Shown piece after piece: positions 57,885 through 64,000 of a DNA stretch of 64,000 nt (the first letter of the stretch is position 1; every line of letters begins with the position of its first letter). The position numbers and the translations under genes were made by a program. The notes under the pieces are model-generated. The model was not told the DNA's origin, searched no databases, and saw nothing but the letters and a program-made list of their open reading frames with translations. The stretch comes from Crotalaria pallida (Eukaryota; Streptophyta; Magnoliopsida; Fabales; Fabaceae): the NCBI GenBank assembly GCA_037953625.1, contig CM075656.1:70761001-70825000 (forward strand). Direction: 5' to 3'.

Positions 57885-58830
57885 TAATTTTGTAAGTTAT
57901 TTTTTTTTTACAATTAAGTCTTTTAACTTTTCTTTGTTTTAAATAAGTCTTGCAAGTTTGAAACTTCTACCAAATAAGTCATTTCCCTCAATTCCTTATT
58001 AAAACCATTAAAATTGGTACTTTTTTGACATGTGGCAGTTGAAAAATAAAATTAAAATCATTATTCTCTACTTCTATACTTTCTCTTTGAAACCTCCAAT
58101 GATAGAGGTGTTTCAGACCAAAGAAGTGCAATGATGACAAGGGACTCACAAGTTAGTCTTTGGTTTGCAACGTGAGCTAAAAGCAACATGTGAAGCGTAT
58201 ACAACTGAGATTATGGGTGTAAGAATCAATTATGGATCCTTTGATATGGAGATGATAAAGAATGATCAGGGTGGTTAATGCAGTTCAATGGCGATTATGA
58301 TGGCTGATGTTAATGCAAGTGGCAGTGACAGTGTTCGTAGATATGGGATGGAATTTGGGCTTTGAGACGGGATTTGAGTAAGGAGCAGTGGTAGCTTAGT
58401 GATAGTGATGCTCGGTACTGCTTGCCTTGCTTGTCAGAATGAAAATGGCCATGGAAGGGGAATGTCAATGTTGGTTCTTAGGTTTTGGTGAGAGGAAGGA
58501 AGATAAAGGTGAAAGTATATATGGGTTTTATAACCTTGTATTTTTTTTAGAAGTTGAATGGCTCGATGACCTTGGAAGGGAATGGTGGTAATGGTTCTTA
58601 GGTTTCAGTGGGTAGGAGAAGATGGAAGTGGAGGGAAGAAGAAAAGGAGGTAATTTTTTTCTATTTTTTATTTTTTAGCTTCGTATGTAAGAGCATGACC
58701 AACTTTGACGATGCTAATAAGGAATTGACTGAAATGATTTATTTGTTGGATGTTTCAAACTTGTAGGATTTATTTGAAAAAAAAAATACGAGACTAATTC
58801 ATAACAAAAAAAAACAATGATGAGTTTTTG
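57885..58830. mobile_element. Long-TIR element, MULE-like, with non-repetitive centre
   Basis: Arms of about 140 bp: left ACTAATTTTGTAAGTTATTT and GCAAGTTTGAAACTTCTAC, AAATAAGTCATTT; right (reverse complement) shows CTACAAGTTTGAAACATCCA, AAATAAATCATTT and CAATTCCTTATTA. The centre (58090-58680) is GC-richer, with repeated phrases such as GGTTCTTAGGTTT(T/C)(G/A)GTG at about 58475 and 58597. No protein recognised. Exact ends and a 9-bp duplication not fixed. Confidence 0.65.
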
Positions 58831-58839
58831 GACCTAGAA

Positions 58840-60780
58840 ATTGATAAACAAGCCCAATATGCTGCCAAGAAAGCCCAAAAGACATTAATCCTAATTATAT
58901 CATTATTTTATTGCAAAGGTGGACCAGCCGGTCCAGCCCTATATGCCTTCATATAAGGTGATGCCTAGGCAAAAAACAGCCCGCCTTGGACGCTCAAAAG
59001 GAAGAGTGATGTGAGAGATCTCTGAATAAAGCGTACCTTCATAGCGCAGAGCGCCTTAGCAGCATGAAGCATCCAAGAACAAGAAGAATCTTATGATTTG
59101 GCCTGAGGGTGGTGCGTGTAATCCCTTTTTCCTTCCTTTGATTGCACTATATATTTCCCTTCTTGAGCCTTGCACCACATCAACATGTCTCATCAATTTT
59201 CGTTTATGGTACCCTTTTCACCATGACTAGCTATTCTCCTTTCCTATCTAACTCCTATAAATGGATTTATTTGAGCCCCTACACCTGCATCACATTGTCC
59301 AGAGGGGGCCAAACCCATCTGAACTAGCAACCACGTTATTATCCAGTGAGCAAAACCGAGGAAGAGCACACCCTATGGACCAAAGGCAACAATATAAATA
59401 GAACCACCCATTTGTCTAAAACTATCAACTCCTCCACTCCAACAACAGCCAACCACTTCATACAGTCTTGGCTTTCTCTTCTAACGTTAGGAGAAGTAGT
59501 TAGCAAAATCAGTACGAGAAACCTTAAAGCAACATCAGTATAAAATCCTAGGATAAGCCACAAAGAAACCTTGGGAAAGAATGCCATATCTACACCCACT
59601 AAACCCACCAAATCCCATCACCATCATTGTAACTTCCTTTTCTCACATGAATCACCACTTCTCAAAGGCTAAGGACGTTATCGCCCAACCAGTCCTCAGA
59701 AGGCGCCCCCTCTTCAATTTTAGCATTTACCATCACTATAACTCATTCCCTCATTTGAACCACCACCCCTCAAAGGCTAGGAACGTTCTCGCTCAACAAG
59801 TCAATCGAAAGCTTCCCTAGCAGCATTAAGCAACCGAAGTAAAAAAAGGATAATCTTTATTTTTAATATCTTTGGACTAATCATGGTTGCCTTCATGCAG
59901 GAGTGATGCCTAGGAAAGGATGGCCCGCATTGGGAACTTCGCAGAGCGACATGGCTTGGGAGGCTTTTGGATGAGATTTCTTCCCTCAAGACGTATCAAA
60001 CACTAGAAAGGGAAAGCAACCCGGTTTCCATGGAGAAGTGAATTTGAATGGAACTAGTTTGTTAATGATGAGAACGCCTTCGAGTAGTGCGCGTGCCTAG
60101 GCCTCCTTACCCATAGCCACTGTTTAGACCTTGAGCCCGTTATCCAGTAGTCACATATCTTTCACTTATAAATAGACCGTTGTCACAGATTAGACGACCC
60201 TTCACTCCATTCCTTAAAAGAAAAAGCTTGTTGTCAACACCAAATCACATTACTCAATGAATCTGAGAAGTCACCATGACAGAGAGCGCACCTATGCCCA
60301 ATGGATAAAAGAAAGGAGTGATCCCCTTTGGACCGAGAGCAAGTAGTATTAATAGAGTTCGAAGCTTAGGTATTCAACACAACATGATCACCACAACAAC
60401 ATCAGCTAAAGTTTGATAACACTAGGTTTAGCCTATTTTACTCTTGTGAACCCATCAGTATAAGTCATAGAAAGTGAGAAAGGAAAAGGCACAAAAAGAA
60501 AAGCTTATGAGAAAACCAAAACACCATAGTCATCATGGCTTGAGCAACATCACCGTCACATTCATAGATCATTCATCATCCATTTCATCACCCTTTCCGT
60601 GAAACCAGAGCCGCTATCGTTTGTTCACCGCTCTAATGCGGCCTCCGAGGAGTTCACAGTGTTTCTTTAATTTGTTATTGTATTTTAGCCATAATGTCCT
60701 AAGCATTACGAACCCATAATCTCCTCTAAATCAGTGTGATTATTGTTTTCCCATAATTGATGACGAAACAACAGGAAAAA
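58840..60780. repeat. Unclassified repeat-like region with degenerate duplication
   Basis: GC-richer than its surroundings. GTGATGCCTAGG with nearby CAGCCCGCC / TGGCCCGCA recurs at about 58960 and 59904, and CTATGGACC / TTTGGACCGAGAGCAA at about 59370 and 60328, suggesting an old duplication with a period near 950 bp. 59615-59690 and 59730-59805 form a local direct repeat (CTCAAAGGCTA(A/G)GGACGTT-like). Probably a decayed LTR or other TE. Short frames have no domain. Confidence 0.45.
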
Positions 60781-61153
60781 ATTAACTTACATGACCAATG
60801 TAATAGTTTTATAATTTTATTATTCCAATGAAAAAATAACACAAGCTAAATAGATTAAAAAAACCTCTAAAAGTTTAACTTGGTATGTTGGCTCATAATA
60901 TCAAGAATTACATTAGCACGTTTATCTGCATTATTTCTCTTATATGACCACCAAACAAGAGATATTTTTGTCATCACACATTGTATTCATTCTTTCTCAT
61001 AAATTGTTTATGTTGTGACCCAACTCACGATTTTTGGGTCATGAATTAGGTTTTGAATATATAAAAAAAAATTATACAGTCATGAGTAAGTTCATGAAGG
61101 TAAAAAATTGATAATGAGTAGGATCATGACAACGATTTTTTTCGTTGTGAGAT

Positions 61154-61346
61154 TTTTTTTTTGTGTACACCAACTGATATCCGGATCTGGTTTACTTAGA
61201 ACCCGACTCATCCGGTCCGATCCAATTGAGCTCGCATTAAGCGGTAGGGGTCTCCCAGCGGGAGTTGCTCCATACCCAAGGCTCGAACTCGAGACCAGTT
61301 GGTTAAGGGACCAAGTGAGCTACCACTTGACCAACCCACGTTGGTC
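61154..61346 (-). mobile_element. tRNA-derived SINE, - strand
   Basis: 193 bp. In reverse complement: tRNA-like head GGGTTGGTCAAGTGGTAGCT (A box), TCTCGAGTTCGAGCC (B box), body, and terminal poly-A. Flanked by a perfect 11-bp duplication CGTTGTGAGAT at 61143-61153 and 61347-61357. A different family from the SINE at 37960. Confidence 0.9.
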
Positions 61347-61357
61347 CGTTGTGAGAT

Positions 61358-62383
61358 GATGTAAGTATATTGTGAGGTGGTAAAATTTTTATCAATAAAT
61401 ATTTGTAGGATTGAGGTAGATCCAACATATATATATATATTATTATTTTTTTTTTAATGTTTTGGAAGTGCAACAAATACTTATTTTTTGTTTAGACCAC
61501 AAATAAGTTTAACGAGAATTAATGTATATTTTTTTAAATCCTTCATTCTTTGGGATCTATGATAGATTATTTTTTTTATTAATGAAATTGATTTTTTTTA
61601 AAAAAATATTTACTTATTCTACAGGTATGGTAAATAATGTTAAGGTTTTATCTTAAGGCTAATTAGCACAATAAATATTTAAACTATATCACAAACCATT
61701 GGGGCTTTTGCTATCTCACTTGTGGCTAAATTAAACACCCCACTTATTTTATTATTTCCAATTTCATCATTATTTTATTTTTTGTTGATATCAAGATTAT
61801 GAGGTATACCTTATAACCGGAAAAAAAAAGTTTCAATCGTGAAATGTATCTCTCTACAAAAAAAGTTCCGATCGACCAAAACAAAAAATTCTACTAATCT
61901 TTTGGATCAATACCACATCACTCTCTCTTCCCTCCCTCCACTGTAAGGTATAAAATAAGGATAAAATTCAAAATAATAAAATAAATGGGATGTCTCTAAC
62001 CACAACTGAAGTGACAAAAACCTAACTCCTACATAAAATGAAGCACAACAACAGGCAAATGAAAACTTTCAACCCAAATAAAAAGGCAACTCTCGACTCA
62101 TGATAACCAAAGAAAAGTTGGGCTTTAAGGGCTCTAGCTAACTCTGATTTCATATTAATGTTTAATCTCAAAACAAATAAGCAATGATAGAATGAAGTAA
62201 CAAAACATATATTTGAAATACATAACAAAGAATGAGGTAGGAGATGTGAGACTCTCAACATAAATATCCCAACATAAAGAATGCATGAAGCTAGTTATGA
62301 TGCAGTTGCAAGAATTTATAATCCTAGTGACTCAGTTTCTCACGGCCAAATTAGTGCGGACACTAAAACTGTGTTTTTTAGTA
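61358..62383. other. Intergenic, AT-rich
   Basis: No gene seen. Confidence 0.6.
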
Positions 62384-62628
62384 CTCCTCCGTCCTTAATT
62401 ATAAGGACATCTTAACACTTTTATTTTGTCCCTATTTATAAGGTCCTTTATCAATTTTCAATAAGCATTAATTATTTTTTTCACAAACACTCCTATTTAT
62501 TTAACACTTTTTATATTCCCAATAATATTAATAGGAGTAATTTTGAAAATACAATTAACTAAATTATTCCACTTTCTTAATGGACGTGAAATCTCCCAAG
62601 AGAGCCTTATAACTAGGGACGGAGGTAG
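62384..62628. mobile_element. Stowaway/mariner-like MITE
   Basis: 245 bp; CTCCTCCGTCCTTAATTATA pairs with TTATAACTAGGGACGGAGG; TA at both ends (62382-62383, 62629-62630). Related in type to 42035-42317 but not a close copy. Confidence 0.85.
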
Positions 62629-63199
62629 TATATTTTTTTCTTCTTCTTATCCACTGCTCGTAGTTATTTAGACAATCACCACTAACTTTCTTCCATTGTT
62701 CAAGCTCTGAAGATTGACCAAGTCATCAAAACATGACATCCTCATCTAAATTTATATGCATAATTACACATCTCTTGTATGTATATGTATATTTTTCGGA
62801 AGGGCGGGTAACTCATACGTATAGTTATATAACATTATATATTTCATTGTGGCGTGGAGAGTGAGCTGGAGCATGGGCTATGACTTAATCCAAAATGTTA
62901 TTTAATTAATCTCTTTGTATTATTATTTTGCTTTATATTTGATGATAATGGCACCTCGTAGCGTTAAATGTTAATAATGGATAGCATAAAAAAACATGTT
63001 AAAAGTGGAGTATAACAAGGGGATCATCTCATGGAACCTGTGAACATGTTTGTTAGATATGATAAAAGGTTGTTTTAGGGGTGAGCATGGCAACTGATGG
63101 TTGAATTCGGGAGAATTTAATTTAGCTTAATCTAAACCCGATCTAATAGTTTGATTGAGTTATTTTATTTTTTTTTATGCTTAATTATGTTTTCAGTTA

Positions 63200-63500
63200 T
63201 TGAATTGTATGGATGATTTGTCACATGTCATCGTATTTTTTTTTTTTTAACTCTAACTCTTCGAAGCAAAATTTTGAGTTTGACATATACCGCTACCGTT
63301 AATTTTAGTCAAATTTTGCTGACATGATACCGAAATCCTTGTTAAACGCAATCACGTGGTACCACATGATGTAACGTGGACGAAGATTTTTATTTTTTTC
63401 TTTAATTTAAAAAATCTAAAAAATTTAATTTTTTAATTTAAAAATAAAAAAAATTGGAGAAAGGGGTCGTTTTTGCCTATGTGGCAAATCTCTGTCCGAT
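63200..63500. other. Possible MULE-type MITE remnant
   Basis: Words CACGTGGTACCACATGATGTAACGT and TATGTGGCAAATC resemble the centre of the intron-2 foldback element, but I could not pair the arms. Confidence 0.3.
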
Positions 63501-63644
63501 ATAATAATAACGTTGATGGATATAAACATTATTATGAATAATCAGATCATAGAACTAAATAAGTATGAAACTAAAACTAACGAAATTTTTTTTTTTGTCT
63601 TTTTTATATGCAAAGAATTTTATTTCATACAAAGGATCTATTAA

Positions 63645-63815
63645 GGGCATCCACAACAGAGTTTGGAGAGAGTCTGGTGGAGAGTCTTAAGTTCAAATTT
63701 TCTTCCAGACTCTCTCAACACTATGCTAAATTGCTAATCTTCAAAATATATCTGGTGGAGAGTCTTAAGTTGAGTATGTAAAATAACACACTCAACTTAA
63801 GACTCTGTGGGACCC
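63645..63815. repeat. Inverted-repeat segment near the right edge
   Basis: GGGCATCCACAACAGAGTTTGG is like a plant MITE terminus. GGTGGAGAGTCTTAAGTT occurs directly twice (about 63678 and 63752) and CTCAACTTAAGACTCT inverted at about 63791. The rest to 64000 is AT-rich and the element may continue past the window. Confidence 0.45.
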
Positions 63816-64000
63816 GTTTTTTCTCTTTTTTTTTACTTTATAATACCCTAGTAAACAAGTAATAATAATAATAATAAATAAATAATATTATTAAAAGTAA
63901 ATAAATAATGATAACAATAAATTAATAATAAATAGTAATAATTACAAATAATAATATTCTTTTTTAAAAAATAAAATAATATTTTTAAATATATTATCTT

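Noticed and set aside
59339..59820. Open frames of 79-90 residues in the right arm
   Set aside because: No domain and embedded in a degenerate repeat block.
61220..61345. tRNA gene
   Set aside because: A and B boxes belong to a SINE with poly-A tail and TSD; no complete cloverleaf.

Overview
The window is nuclear DNA of a flowering plant, most likely a eudicot. The evidence is GT-AG introns, a plant-specific trihelix transcription factor, a cytosolic class I aldolase, plant-type LTR retrotransposons primed by initiator-Met and Asp tRNAs, a Cassandra element, CACTA, hAT and Mutator-type DNA transposons, and tRNA-derived SINEs. I cannot name the species. All homology statements come from recognising motifs by eye; no search was run.

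Bases 1-36443 are one nested stack of transposons. The oldest layer is a decayed Athila-like Ty3 element on the + strand: 5' LTR pieces, Asp-type PBS at 25614, broken gag and pol, and a rearranged 3' LTR ending near 36443. Into it went (a) a Tekay/Del-like chromovirus on the - strand, 674-16138 (TSD TGTGT), which itself received (b) a gag-only copia-type element, 4438-10129 (TSD ATAAT); (c) a 3.4 kb solo LTR, 16452-19897 (TSD TATAT); (d) a CACTA element, 19944-25214 (TSD ATA), carrying two exons of an RsmH/MraW-type methyltransferase; (e) a hAT element, 25781-26908 (8-bp TSD, one mismatch); and (f) a solo LTR of the Athila-like family, 28583-29920. Uninterrupted sequence at 34586-35640 acts as an empty-site reference for several of these insertions. 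The LTR pairs of (a) and (b) differ by under 1 percent by hand count, so both are recent.

Bases 36444-64000 are gene-bearing arm. A spliced + strand gene (40085-48028) encodes a 537-residue GT-2-clade trihelix factor resembling PETAL LOSS, but without the second, C-terminal trihelix domain expected for that family. A spliced - strand gene (52880-55195) encodes a complete 358-residue cytosolic fructose-bisphosphate aldolase. These are the only two genes I consider intact host genes. Around and inside them sit small mobile elements with clear boundaries: a hAT with a nested foldback MITE, Stowaway-like MITEs, two SINEs with perfect TSDs, a complete Cassandra TRIM, a pair of related AT-rich repeats flanking the aldolase gene, and a long-TIR MULE-like element. 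The last 8 kb has no credible gene.
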